From Gordionus sp. m RMFG-2023 (lineage: Eukaryota; Nematomorpha; Gordioida; Chordodea; Parachordodidae): DNA of 64,000 nucleotides. A program made the position numbers and the translations under genes. Every line of letters starts with the position of its first letter. Position 1 is the stretch's first letter. This document shows positions 23,111 through 38,100 of the stretch, piece after piece. The stretch covers positions 74,563,561 to 74,627,560 of the forward strand of contig NC_088775.1 in the NCBI RefSeq assembly GCF_954871325.1. Reading direction: 5' to 3'. The notes below the pieces were generated by a model. The model was not told where the DNA came from. It searched no databases and saw only the letters and a list, made by a program, of their open reading frames with translations.

Positions 23111-26070
23111 GCTTGCATTCCAAATTTATATTTTAATTTTTTTTAATAAAAATCAATAAAATATTAATAAAGGTGATTCTGATCTGAGTAAAGATGCAAT
23201 TCCTTACGAGTGAGGCAGGGAATAATTTAACCAGAGTTGTTAAAGGATTGAGCTCAAATAATCGATGATCCTAGATTCAATCCTAATATTGACAATTTAC
23301 CCGGATTTATGATTTTCTCTTAAATTGAGAATCGTGATCGAGAGATCATTTGGTTAAATATTCGATCCTCGATCATTTTTAAATTTATTTTTTTTACTTA
23401 AAAAGTTTATAAATAAAATAAAATATTTTTTCTAAATAATCCATCTCCGTATTTTAGCATCTTCCGAAATATTTTAAATTTTTCTCAGAAATTTATCAAG
23501 ACGATATTTGCGAATTTGATTTACAACTACAAGTTTTATTTGATGAATTAAAAATAAAATAAATTTATAAGTATTTACTAATTAATGTCCACTATAGATT
23601 TAGATAATAATATGCATACAGTTATTGAAGTTGCAGATATAAATAGGAACCTTTAAATTTTTCCTCAGCTCCGTATAATAATGAATTATCATTTTTTATA
23701 ATATAGATTTTCTTATAGTAGCTTATTAGCAGCAATAATTCAACCAAAATTTATACTTAATTGGCCTCATATTAATCTGTAGCAAAATCGGTTGGAAAAA
23801 TAGGTAATTATCCATTTAGAAATTCTGTTGGATCAATCACATGCAGATGCTTATTCAAATAATTGTATAGATAAAACTAATACTTTCTTTGGGAGAAATT
23901 TTTTGCAAAATGCGCTTTTTGATTAGTTTAATACAGATATATATATTTAAAAAAATAGCATTTAAATATAACTTGCTATCAATCGCACCACAGGAGCTTG
24001 TTTAGTAAATTTAAGTAGGTTATTAATGAAAGACGTGGATGTTGGAATGATTAATTTTTTATTATTTAATGGTTAATTTTGATTATAAATAAATATATGA
24101 ATATTATTATTAATTATATTATTTCATTACAATAAATTTAAATTATATTTAATTTATTTATATATATATATTAATTTTGCATCGAGCATACATTTTTTTT
24201 AAAAGTTCGCTATTTTTTTTTAGCAGATCGTGATCGAGATTCGATCCTTTTAAAAAGATCGATTAATAAGCCTGAATTTAACAAATGAATTAACTATATT
24301 AACAATGTTTTAGCACTAAGAGCACCCAAATACATTTTTAAAAAAATGTGATAAATTGAATTTTTTTTATTATATCAGCGAAATGGCTCGATTATTACCC
24401 CGAGAAATCTTAGTTCTTTTATTATATCTAAATGAATTAATTCGCAAGATGTCCGCCTTGACCTTAGGGGTAGGATAAGTTTTTGCTATATTTCAAACAT
24501 GTTTTTAATTTTATCATATGGTAAGAGAAGATATTGGATTACATCACGATTGAATATATTTTTATAAAGATTATTATTTCCTATCCCCTATACAACGAAT
24601 AGCAAACGGTTGAAATATATTTAAAAACTTTAGTTATTTAGCCAAAATTGTTTAATTATGTCTTCAACATGAATATATTTTTATAAAGATTATTATTTCC
24701 TATCCCCTATACAACGAATAGCAAACGGTTGAAATATATTTAAAAACTTTAGTTATTTAGCCAAAATTGTTTAATTATGTCTTCAACATGGGATACTTTA
24801 GAGCTCTTTTGCAAATTGTAGTTGTTGCCATTTTATAGATAGCACATCATGAGCTAATAATAATTAATGTAAATATATGTTTTATGTAGTGAGATAATGC
24901 AGCACTTTGGCATGTGTTTATTTTTTTTTAAATAAATGTTTATGAATTAAATCGGATTACCCTTACTAATTTCCAGAATAAATCTAAAAGCTTTATCTAA
25001 GAGTAGCCTCACCAATTATTTTCGACTGGTTAAGTCATTAAAGTGCGTATTTTAAAAATTATTTATAAAATAAGAATTTTCACCGATAAACGAATTGCAT
25101 GAGGCAGCCTTTACAAACATTTCATAAAATTTTTATTTTTATTATTAGTACTATCTCATTTCAAAAACATTTGTTTTTTTTTATTTTAATTAAACTATAA
25201 TTTCTATTTACTATACACCTTAAAAAATTTAATGACAATTGTTTGGATATAATAACATTTTCAAATAACATATTTTAAATCAAAATGTTTATTATGACTC
25301 AGAATTTGAATTAATTTTTTTAAATAGTAAAATTAGTTTTCCTGCTATTTTGAGCACCCAGCTTATTTCTAGGTTTTAGAATGAACCATTCCAAATGACG
25401 AAAATAATCTTTCTAAAGAAATATTTATGTGAGCAATTGTTTTAAAGTGTATAACTTAGAGGCAGGTGCAGATCGACCGGTGGAATTAGATCGGGTTTTG
25501 TGAAATGGTCCTTAAAATATTTTTTTTCACGGCCCTTTATAATTTTTTACGAAAGAATGAGGCGTATATCAGATCCTAGGCTTAAATAAAATGGGCTCCC
25601 TTCGTAACATAATCTGACGACTCCTATTTTTGAATGGGTCAAATTTGGTTTGGAATCTTACCAAATTTTTGCATAAAAATTTATCATGCAGTATCGATTT
25701 CATTATTTGTTAAATTATAGATATATTTAAAATATAAAATTGTATATGCTGAAGTTTTTGCAATATGATCTTAATAGATAAATTAACAAATTTTCACTTG
25801 CCCAATTTCCACATTTAAATTAAGTGGTAGAAAAAAAATATTAATATTTTTTAAAATATATCATTAATTAATTGAGATATTATCAAATTTATTATTATTT
25901 ATTTTAAACCGTGATAAAAAAAATCACAAAAAATTAAGCTATGAATTTTAAACATAACAAAGCACCATTATTTATTTTAATATATCAAATAAATTCTAAA
26001 AATATTGTATTCGAATAAATTAAAATGTATAAAAATCAACTGAGAAAAATATAATTTTTAATACTACATG
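23111..26070. other. AT-rich intergenic DNA with a possible decayed inverted-repeat element
   Basis: No gene is supported up to the last Mondo exon. GTTGTTAAAGGATTGAGCTC near 23236 and, reversed, TTGTTAAATTCAGGC near 24280 flank about 1 kb in which GATCG motifs recur near both ends. This may be an old hAT-type element. A 119-bp tandem duplication is listed separately. Confidence 0.35.
24551..24789. repeat. 119-bp tandem duplication
   Basis: TGAATATATTTTTATAAAGA begins at 24551 and again at 24670. The two 119-bp copies appear identical, so the event is recent. Confidence 0.95.
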
Positions 26071-26076
26071 TAAAAT

Positions 26077-26189
26077 TTATGAATTGGTGTAAGAGCGCAA
26101 TATTAATGATTTTATTTGATCACTGAATTCGTTTGGTGATGTCAATATCGATGTTTTAGTACTGAGCTCCACTAAAATTTTTGACGCAA
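26077..26189 (-). CDS. Mondo: Mondo exon 13 (C-terminus, stop codon)
   Basis: It follows AAATTTCTTATAG and, joined to exon 12, reads MRP-V-ASKILVELSTKTSILTSP, resembling LRPTVLNSLRQLGTSTSILTDP of human Mondo. The stop TAA ends at 26077. Intron 12 is about 3.3 kb and is filled with decayed transposons. Confidence 0.82.
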
Positions 26190-29100
26190 CTATAAGAAAT
26201 TTATAAATAATAAAAGATAGTATTTTTAAAAAAAGCTATATTCTTCTTACCAAACGAATATATAAATGTTATATGTTGCTAACGTTCAATTAACGCAGAA
26301 AAAATTTATAGTGTAAATTATTTTCAAAGCTTGATAATAATCCAAAAAATATTTAATAATCTATTTTTAAAATTTAAAGAACGTAAATAACTCATATTTA
26401 AAAAAATGTTTAAGCAGATTTTTTTCATATAATTATAAAAACTTAGGATTTGTGATGATGATGCATAAACATTCCATCCATACCATGTAAAACCTCGTTA
26501 TAGTTAATTTTCGAGGGAAGAGAAAATTTAGTTAACAACCAAATTATTGTCTATTTGCGGAAAGCAAAATATCCACAAGAGAAAATTCGGGAGCCCTCCT
26601 TCACCCTCAAAAAAATACCTCTATACTCCCCTAAAAATGCTATATCGATGATAATTGAAAAAAAAATCCGTATAATATTATTTATATATTTTATCCAAAT
26701 TAATTGAACCGGAATTTACAACTTCCATCTAACAATCATAATCGAAATTCTTTCATGCATCTAATTTTGGAATAAATAAAAAGATTGTTAATAATCGTAG
26801 TGTTAAACGGCTTGATTTTTAAAAACGGCTAACCCAATATTTTAGCCAAAAAATATTATGTAATCCTCAAGATTTCTTAAGATGTCCAAACCTATCTACC
26901 TTAAATATGCACAATCTCTAGGCTTGCGTGATAGTTTAGGCTAAAATATTGGGTAAGCCGTTTTTATAAATCGAGCCGTTTAACAACTCTAAATTAGTCC
27001 CAAGCGTGTAACCCTCATATTTTGGCTGTACCCGATCCCTTTTTAAAAGTGGAGGGTCCAAGGGTTCTAGTCTAGGTGTCATAAAAATTTTATTTTTTTA
27101 AATTATATTATAACTTTTTTTGTGGAATCATTTATTTTATCTTCGCGTTTTTCTATCAATTTTCTTCCTGGACTTCCATTTTATTTAGAGATTGATATCA
27201 TAAATTATTTTCTAGTGTAGGTAATAATTATTTATTATGTAAATTTATTAATATACTATGTTATAGAAATACGTTGATTATTTTGAAAGTGAATTATGTG
27301 CAAATAATAATATTTTAATAAAAATGATAATTTATTAATATGCTCTGCTCTTATATTGAAATACTCTGATTAATTTGATTTGAAAGTGAAATCTTTGGAA
27401 TTATTTTGTAGTGAATTAAAAATAAAAACATTAAGATTATAATCAGAACAATTATGTTTATATGATTTTTATGGCATATGGATTAGATGCCGATTCGATT
27501 TAGAAAAATTTATATTAGGAAACATAAAAATTCGAAGCAGCAATATTTAAAAAATAGCGTTGTATACTCTTCTATATATTTAGACCCTCGATAAGTTTTA
27601 TTGAGTATTGAGCAAAAACCTTAAAACCACCTTAAGGATTTATGACATACGCAAAACTCCATTATTTACAATATATTGGAGGCTACGATAATACCTACTG
27701 GTTGTAGTGATAATAATGATAATGATAGCGACATTGATGATGAAATCTTACTTTTAGATAGAGAAAAAAAATAAAGTTATCATCAGATAGAAAGCAGGAT
27801 CAAAAATGCCCATTGCATCTTTAATGGAAAAGTTCTCAGAAGTTAAGAGAATAAATAAGGATATTTTATAATTATGGGAAGAAAATTCTTCAATATATCC
27901 AGGATTATATATCTTGTATAGAATCGTCATGACTTAAGCGTAAAACGTGGAATTTCATCTTTGAAATATATATTATCCTATTTACGTGGAAATCTTAAGG
28001 ATATTTTAGAAGATATTATGATTGTGCGATTGAATAAAACATTTAAAATATAAACTATTTCATTTTTTATTTGCAAATTATGAATGTGCATATATTGAAG
28101 TATAATAATAAAAGAATGAAAAAAAATCTTATTTTGAGTTTTTATGTTCCCTAAACTCGGACCCTTTTTAAATTTTATTACTGCGAACCCGGACCGACCA
28201 TTTTTTTGTCGAAGGGTTCACTTTCCTGCGTGTAAGTCAAACTATTAAAATCTTATTTGCGAATTAATGATTTTAAAATTATATTCAGCAGAAAATTAAA
28301 TATATATTTATTAAAATAGAATCCTTCTATACAATTACCTGGAGACCAGGAGTCGGTTCATCGGATTTTATTTAAAAACCAGACATGTTTAGAAATGCAA
28401 ATTTAATTATGTAATAGCATTTGAGGAGAAAAATATTTTATACCACTAGTTAAAAAAATTTAATGATGTGTTTTATATATAAAATCATTACACTATAATA
28501 TTCGGTGGCATTAAAATATGAAGATAACAAAATTAACATTATATGAAATTTAAAACCCTCTTTTGGCATTTCAGAAAGTTTTAAAATCATACAATTATGT
28601 TAGTTAGGGTTAGTAGAACCAGGGTCAGTCGAATCAATTATATTACAAATATGATTTATTATAATTAAATAAGTATTCAATGGCTACTAAAATATATTTT
28701 TTCAATAATAATGCAATGGAATTAGAAAAAATAAAATTTTACACATTTTTTATAATTCAAACGTCATATTTTTCCATTTTTATATGAATTATTTTTATGT
28801 AAATAGTATATTTTTATCTAAAATATTGTCCATGAAAATAATGAAATAATAATTATTATTATCCTATGGGATGCTGTTGGCTTAAAAATTCACCTTTAAT
28901 AGATCAGTCTTGAGAAAAAAGTATAAAATATTTAAAAAATTTATCAATATATAAGGTTAGGTAAGTCGTTGGGCTATCTCATAGTATTTTAAAAATTCAA
29001 ATACAACAGTTAATTTAAGACCTATGATGATTTTGACAAAAATTGTTCCGACTGGCCCTGGTTTCCCCTATTGTTTATTTTACTTTCCCTTATGATTTTT

Positions 29101-32100
29101 GAAAGCTTACCCCTTCCCCCTTATAAAAATTGTAGGCAAATAAATCGTAACCGCACCTACAGCTCATGAAGCTGATGCAAATTTATTAAATAAAAAATAA
29201 TAATTTAATCAACCAAAATTTTTTTTAAATATTAAATTATACCTCAAACAACATCAAAGTAAATCAAATATTTGCGGCGAAATGAGTCATAAACATTTGC
29301 TTTTTATGGAAACGCATTATTTTAAAACACCGTAAGTTTCTATAAAATGAGATATTGTCTATCAGGTATCTTAAATACCCAAGCTAACTAAAATAACGAG
29401 GTTTTACTGTAAAAAACGTCAATTATGCTTGACCATATATAATGGTTTAATATATTTTTTTGTACCTGGACGCATGATAGGCAAAGTAAAAAATTGATCC
29501 AACCATGTCGTGACAGAAGAACACAGCTCTTGAATGGATGAGGTAGAAACATAGTCGTTATACGCGGTGAAAAAAGGGCGGGAAAAGAGGGAAAACTAAT
29601 GAATATTTATTGATAGATGTGTAAACTATTTAGCATATTATTCTCATTTTTTTAATGTTTTCTATCGAACGATCCAGTAGTATTTTATAATGGGAGAGGC
29701 CTAAAGAGTATGCAAGCTTTGCGGACGGGAAATTTTTTCATATAAATAAAATCATTATCAACAATATAAATGAAACGCCAAAAATTTACTGATTAATTTT
29801 AAAAAATTGTATATGTGAAATTTAGAAAAAATTCTCAACAAAAATACTTAATTTATCTAAACTGTGCATCGTTAAATTATATAAGCTCAAACAAAGATTT
29901 CTTAAAAAAAATTGCTGCAATGCATTCACTATATAACTTTTAATGTATGTTTCAAGAATCTCTTATCCAATCCATGCATTAAATAATTTTCATAGATATT
30001 CTGTCGAAAACTTTCAACAGTTTAATAAATCCTACTTTTACTATTTTAACGAAAGAAAAAACAGTTCCTCTCCTGCTATTTATATTGATGAATTTGAGAG
30101 GTGGGTATAAGTTTCTAGAATGGAAAATTTTAAGAATATAATGACCAACATTTTTATGAAAGATTCGCTCGTGGCACATATTGGTTCAAGTTAGCATAAA
30201 AAAATAATATTAATCTCAGTTAAGTCATAAAATGAACAAAAAAACAGAGGAGTTCTTTATATGATTTTCATTTCATTGGTTTGAAAAATTCCCTTGCCTG
30301 AGTAATTTTTTAAGGCAGTTATTTGGTTGGTGAAGGAATAAAATTATAATTTTAAATATTATCTGTAAAGTGATATATTTCAACACCCTGTGGAACTTTT
30401 AATTGTTTTAATCAAATATCTCCAGACCCGGTCTGGGTTCAAAATATCCAGAATAAGCTTACAAATTTTAAATTATCTCAATTGCATTGGGAAAATATTA
30501 TAATAGCGTTTCAATATTGATTTACTGCTCATATTTCCAATTTCCTTCTAAACAATTTGCAAAGCCAAATTATTCAAAAATAAGAAAATTATTCCGGACC
30601 AGGCTTGAATATAAAAAAATTAAATCATAGCAGGCCCAGGAATTATAATGATCCCTTTTTCAAATCCAGGCCAACACATTGAAGCTAACATATTTAAATG
30701 AATCGTTATATAATTTAACTAACTATGTAAAATTTCCAATTTTGAGTGCATTTGTTTTCCAAATATTTCTCGAAATTTCTTTCGAGAATTTGCTTTTCGT
30801 TGGCCAAGTAGGATTCTAAAGTTAAGGGCGGTGATTTGTAAATGGTATCTGAATCTAATGGTCCGTTATCTGTATCACTAGTTAGACACGATTGGTAATG
30901 ACTTGTATATATATAAAAAACTAAATTAATAAATCATTCAATGTATTTAATCTGTTACCATGATCACATATTAAATGAAGGGGAAATATTAGGCTCTAAA
31001 TAAGAGAAATAAAACCTAAATAGCTAATAGTATTCCATTTAAATTTCAAATAAAATTAAAGTATATCCTTTTACAATTAATTATCCATTTATTTCAAAAT
31101 CTGAAATTAGCATTTTATATATGAATTTTAATAAATTTTAAAATTAATTTCATTGATGGCTGTATGTGAGTCGACTAAATTTAATATCAAATTTTCGACT
31201 TTTACGATTAAACTAAAAGATAATAAAATTTCTAAAATGTGTATAAATCGCATTTAATTAAATCGTGCTAAAATAAAATACCCTATTTCACGATTCAGAG
31301 CCGCGATTTGCATTCTAAGTGAACTTAATTCTTCGTAACTTTCCGTTATTTTACGTCGTAAATGTTTCGTGTATTCCGCGGCTAAATTTTTATTTAGTTA
31401 TAATTTACAATTAGGTGAAGATTTAAATTTAAATTAATAATGAGTTATAAAAAATAATAATGTGTAAATTGTAATTTATCCAAAACTTACTATGACTTAA
31501 AATGGCTACTTTGCTAGCTTTAGTGTTAGCACCGTGATAAAACCAAGGTACAGTTGATAAGAGAGCATCAAATCCACTCTATAAAAAATAAAATTAAGGA
31601 TGGCTAAATTAATTGTAATGTATAACTATAAAAAATTCAAACGAAAAAGGTGGTATTTTATGTTTATTCCCTTACCAAGCCGACATTATTCCAAAGCCAT
31701 CATTAATCATTAATCACAAATTAAATTATTATATTTAAATAAATCATTATTTTTAAATAACGAAAAAAATTTAAAAAGAAAAAGTAATAATGGCTTCGTA
31801 ATAGGATGTTAAATGAAAGATAAATTGTCATCTACAAATAGGTGTTAAAATAATGGTATGATAATAGTCAAATAAAGTATCTAAAATAAATATAGTAAAC
31901 TATGATCATATTACAGAAATATCATAAGAACTTATAACAAATTGGCTTTAATGGCGATATTCTAAATTATTTATCACAACCAGTTTCATAATAATTAAAT
32001 CGTGTTTAATTTATATATGCATCATAATATCTTGAGCACGCGTGATACCAAAAAAAATAATATTATGTATCCTAATAAAGTCTATTAAATATGAGGAGAA

Positions 32101-35100
32101 AATTAGCAAAGGACAATAACTCCGATTATTTAGATAATTTGTCTTTTTTATCTTTCAAAATATAATTTAGAAACTTTGATACAACATCTCCTTTTGTGTT
32201 CGGCATTGACGTGGCCAAATCGACGTCTTTTTTGCAAGCTATCTATTCCGGTAATATCTATAGGCGATTCACTCGTAACTTTCTAAAAATAGTTTAGGAT
32301 AGAAAAAAAAATCGGATCATATGTATAAAATCTTGTGATTAAGATTTAATATATATTCAAACCAAGACCACTTCATAGGTGTGATCATAAAACATTTTGG
32401 CATTTGCCCTCCTTAACGATGCCACTACTAGACTAGTGAAAAAATAAATAATATTTATTTTTAGCATAAAATTTTAAAATAAAACTAAAACCGAGTTGGA
32501 TGAGCATTTTAACATTATACGTGGGTATATAAATTTAAAATATAGTGAATTACATGTCGTGGTTCATTGTAAAGTCGGAATTTATTATTCGAGGTATCAT
32601 GTTCCAAAGGAGGATTTAAATGTTTGAAATTGTGAATGAGATTGGTTTTCATTAGGTCTTTATTATTATTGCTAAAAGTAAAACTATCTTTGTTATAATT
32701 GAAAGAGGAAGAAGGTTTATTTAATTGACTAGCAGGTGCTATTTTTCTGTAATGACTCAGGCGAGAAGACCAAGTGATTATATCAGACGAAGAGGCGATA
32801 TTCGAAGTTGAACGTTCAAAATTCGAAATATGTTTGTTAGCAGTAATTGTGGGATCTTGCATCAACATGACTCGTTGTAGTTGCGAATTCGATATAGATG
32901 ATGGCGTATTCTGTAGATGATCAATAAATATTAAAAATTTTAATAAAATAGCAAAACCAGGGCTGGATCTCATCCTTAAAAATAAAATTAAATTATATAA
33001 CAATTAACCCAGTTGCAAGCATAATGAATCATTTATGATTCACTCGCTTCTTATATTTCGATTTCACTTTGAAACATTTATATTAAATTAAATATTTGTG
33101 ATTAAATAGACAGTGTATATAGTGTTGCGAATGTGATGAACATATGTTAATTTCCGGCTCTGTGGGTGATAAGGCAATATGTGGGGTATCTTACGCTATC
33201 GTTTGAAATGTATAGGGTAGATTTCTTATACAGATCGAATACATTTCGGAAAAAGCGGATTTATTTTTTTAAATTTACACGTTAAAAATATGATTTAAAG
33301 TTGGAAAAATAGTGAAATAACTTGGTTGAGCGCGTTTTTTAAATTCAAATATTTGATTTTTTCCAAAAATGTACATTCTAATATGTAAAGAAATATATAT
33401 CCTATAAATTTCTGACAAATTGATCATCAATTTTCTAATTATTTTTAATTTATATAAAAGAATTACATGATATGGGAATCAGGAAATACGTGTATTACAC
33501 TTATTGTCGATAACACACAAGGATTTATCCAAGCTATATAATAAAAAGAATGGGTTTGCGCATTTTAACATCATCTGTGGACAGATAATACTAGAAATAG
33601 ATAAACCTTTTCTCTTATTTTCATGGATATTTTTTTAAAACTAAACAATAAATACTAACATAATTTTTAATAAGTATCTGACAACTTTTGGCGGGTCTGC
33701 CAATACCTTACAATAGAGGAACATAGCCGGGTAAAAATTAGATCTAGACTAAGAACTAATAATATGGCCAAAAACCTAAATTCGATATATCCATACTAGT
33801 TTAAATAAGAGATTTATAGAGCTTAAAAAACAGCATATTGGCAATATAAAATCGGAGCTGTACCGATACTTTTTTCGCAAATTCCTTGTTACTTTAAGGA
33901 CTTTAGAAATTATGTAGTCTTTATTTTTTTATTGGGGGAAATAGAAAACATATATTCAAAAAAAAGATTAATCTTTTCAAATAAATATTTAAAAGTTTTG
34001 TCAAATGAAAATACTTGACAATATTTTTTTTAATTTAATTCATTCATATTAATTTTTAATAATTAAAATGTAAGAAATTTAAAGCAGGTAAATGATTAAT
34101 TTTTTTAAATTATCAACAAGAGATTTTTTTACCTGAATTATTAATGTTAGTAATTTTGAATTTAGATATATGAGAAAATAAAAGAATTAATAAAATAAAT
34201 TTTTTAAAATAACAATCTGAAAAAATTAATTTAATATTGTCTAGCAGTATTGGTAAAAATGAGGATTATCAGCCCATAATAATACCGGCTGGAATCAATG
34301 TGTATATGTGAAATGAGTATACTTAATTAAGAATTTTTATTGAAAACGTTAAGCAATTCATTTAACAACTATTATTTTTTTTTGTCAAAATTACTAAGAC
34401 AAATATAGGAGCTTGATGAGCGAACCGGTGATTGGCTTGCAAGGTATTTCCATTGATCAAAATTAACTCTCCGCTCATATTTTCTGCCAAAGTTATGCCG
34501 GAATCGTCATCGGATACCTCCCTAAACGTAGAGAAACTCGTAAGAGGAGTAGGTGCCAAGAAAGAAATTTGATTTGAGGTTAGAGTCGAGGTTATTTTAT
34601 CGGAAGGCAAAAGACAAAGGACATACGAAGTTTGCTGGGGGGAAAAGGTTTGTGATGTGACATTTCCGGTAGCGACTGAAGTCATAAATGGAAGATTAGC
34701 CTGGGTCAAGGTCGAGGATGTATGGTTGTAATTTTCGACATCGATGGCATGATTGAGATTAGAGATGGTTACAGCATCGTTCTTCATATTTGAGGTGTAC
34801 ATGATATGAGGAATAGAACGAGAAATTGTAGAAGGAATCGGAGAGTTGCGAGGGGGCATCAAAACTTGGGAAAAATAAGAGGAAACATTTTTTAAGCACA
34901 AAGTAGAAAATTCATCAGAAATTTTGGGATTCGATTCTATGGTTTGACTCTCAATTGTAGATGAATTAATCGATTTTGAATGATCAGATATTATGGGCAA
35001 GCTATCGTCGTGATAAGGAGTAAAATGAGATTTAGAGGCTATTAAGCCTTTATTCTCGGCGCTTTTGACCGCTTTTAGCGTGTCAAAATCGTTATAGCCA

Positions 35101-38100
35101 AAATTAGCGCTATTGTTATCGCAAGCATTTTCCAAAATGTGCTGATATGATCTTTTGGCACTTTTAACTATCTCGGCCAATGGTTCGAGGGTGTCCATGT
35201 AAGATCCGGAGTTGGGATGAATTTTAGTCAGACCCGGTTGAATGAAGTTCCGAGATATGAAATTGAATCGAGCTTCCTGGATATCATAATCGATGTTAGA
35301 TGAGTTATTGACGCTTCGCTTGATACGATATTGAGATTCGTTGTCATTTTTAAGTTTTTTATTATTACTTTTAGGATTGATGTTAAGGTTGCTGATAGAC
35401 CCGCTAGAAGTGCAAAAATGATTCTCTTTCCCTGACAGCTTACTTCCTTCTAGTAAAGGCAAAAACGGTTCCTTACCAACATCTTGATCCAGGCCGAGAG
35501 ACCCAATATCATTATTATCGCACAAATCTTGAATATCGTACGCGTTATAAAAATCACAAAAATCGTTAACGTTAAATGGGGAGTTGGTTAGACTTAGATC
35601 AGAATTCAATATATCATCGGAAAGTGGGTAAGACGAGTAATCCCCAAAATTGATGAAGTCTTTGATTTCATTTTGGATATAGTATTCGGATGAAGATTGC
35701 AGATTTGTTTTGGCACGGCAATGGTCTACTAGGGTTGGTTTTACGTTTAAATTCATGTTTGTTATGTCGTCGACTATAAATAAAGAAGGAAGAGAAATTT
35801 TTCTTAGATATCAGTATAATTTAATAATCATATAAAATAACCAAATTATAAAATTCTTTCATAAGATAAATATTTATGTGCTACTCTTACGACCTTGATG
35901 AAAATAGTTTTGAAGTTGGAGAGGAATAGAGGGTCTTTTCAATAAGGTATTAGTTAAGATGTGAGACCTCTTGCCACTTACGGTTTGGTGCATTATATTA
36001 GAAGTCTATTATAATTGTTTTTTATAAAATTTAATAAGTATCTTATTGAAGCTAATTTAATTTTGATAATTTTAAAAAATATATAATTGAGTTAAAAATA
36101 TACTTTTAATATATTTGGTAACTTGTGATCCAGTTTAAACGTGCACTTTAAAAAAAATAATACAAATAAAAAGACAAATTTATAATTTTGAACAAGATAT
36201 ATCTCTTTCAATTAATGAAATTATAGTTTAAAAAAAATTGGCATGTGATTATTCATCGAAATATTTGATTGAACTATAAATAAAAGGTTTTATATATTAA
36301 AAAGATCAGCACGGACTAGTGCAGAACCATTCATATTTTTATAAGCGTTTTCAGGCCTAGCCAGAAAAAGGATTAGTCTATGGATTATTTTTATTATTAT
36401 AAAAATTTAGACCAGCTTGGTTTTTTTAAATATTTTGCATGATTTGCCTGGCCCATAAAATTATCTAGCTTTTCCCTGCCGATCTCTAATATATATATAT
36501 ATATATCAAATATAATATAGATGTGTAAATGCCAATCGAATATAAATTTTTTAAACATGAGAGAATTTACGAAACCTTTGTAAATTCCAGTTTGTGATGA
36601 AATATCATGCGTTCTCGCATAGTCACCCGCCACTTTCTATATTCAGCTATAACTGTGTCGAGCCTTCTCTTCCAATAACTTCCTTCTAGTATTATTATCT
36701 TTGGGAAAATTTGCATAGGTAAATTTAATTTGTTTAATATAAACCATTAAAAAAAATTTAAATACTACTACTTATGATAATGACCGTTAACAAGAAAACA
36801 AATCTTATTTTCCAGAGATACCAATACTTAAGATCTCAGTCATAAACCGATATTTCCAATTTTAATCGATATCAGTGAGCCTTATCCAAAAATTACAGAA
36901 AAATAAAGCGAAGAAAAGCAAATAAAACCAAAAAAAAAAAGTTTTAATTTATTTTTAATTTTTAAAATTTGTTTTGGGATTAACTTAATTGGTATTAGCT
37001 AAAAAAAAAAGCGGAATCAGTTTATATTCAGGTATTGTCTACCATATATTTAGGAAGGTGCCCAAGTATCAATGATAGTCATTAAGCATATAAATTTAGA
37101 ATATGTTATAAAGATTATCGTATTATATCTTATAAAACTTAACTTATTTGTAATACATTATTACTATTTGAATATAAAGTTATTGTTTAATATTATAAAA
37201 TATCATTTTAGATTAATTATAGGAGGCCATTGTAAATTGAGTAATTTATATGCTACAAATTATAAAATAGACAAGAATTAAGAAATTGGAGATGAATTAA
37301 ATAAAATCCCAAAAATATAAATAAACGAATTTCAAATCTTTAGATGATATTTAGACCATATTATATTAAATGTAAAGAATATATTGCAAACAGAAACAAC
37401 ATTGAAAAAAAATTTTGTAGCTTATTAGGGAATTAATATAATAACCGATATAAAAAATATAATTTAAGAAGAAAATAAACGACGCATTATGGGCAATATA
37501 ATTGCGGCTCCATTTGAGCCGATTTTTATAAATAGCTAACTCACTATTTTAGCCAGAAAAATTGTGTCTAAGCTTCGAGATTTCGCTAATAGATGTCCAA
37601 ACCTTTGTGCCATCTATGAGCAAAATATTCAGGCTTGCGTAATGCTTTTCTGGATAACTGAGTTATCCGTTTTTAAAAATAGGCTCACATGGAGAGATTT
37701 TGCTATGCGAAACAACTTTTAGAAGATGAAAGAAATAATAGATTTTATTAAAAGTCGCCAACCAACAGAAGCTATGGACTATTTTAAAAAAAATAAAGAA
37801 ATTAGCTCGCAGATGTGAATTTGAGGACAAATACAACTGTGCATTCGTGATCAATCAATTGCTGGATTATAGATATATCGATCAATCAATTGCTGGATTA
37901 AATATATCTCAAATAGATAAAAAAAAATTACAATTAACAGATACTAGAAACGGAGATCAACCTTTGAGTTTATAAAGTATTAGAAATGGTTCTACTAGCA
38001 GAATTAGAAATAAACAATATAAAAATGGTTATAAAATAAAGGAAATGACAAAATACAATAATAATAACCGAATGAATCAAAATGATAATTATAGTCGACT

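Larger units (their letters stand above)
26483..29409. mobile_element. Possible pogo/Tc1-like element in Mondo intron 12, decayed and nested
   Basis: TA-flanked ends of pogo type face each other: CCATGTAAAACCTCGTTATA after TA at 26481-26482, and, reversed, CAGTAAAACCTCGTTAT before TA at 29410. Only about 15 bp match well, and no transposase of that family was recognized, so the pair could be two unrelated ends. The interval holds a MITE and a hAT remnant. Confidence 0.35.

Noticed and set aside
29385-29415. Terminal Mondo exon reading VKPRYFS after exon 12
   Set aside because: The acceptor falls in a pogo-like transposon tip, while a much better family match (STKTSILTSP) with correct phase lies at 26189-26077.
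34362-35756. Independent orphan gene starting at the ATG at 35756
   Set aside because: A strong acceptor lies 17 bp upstream of the ATG, the frame is open through it, and codon phase matches Mondo exons on both sides.
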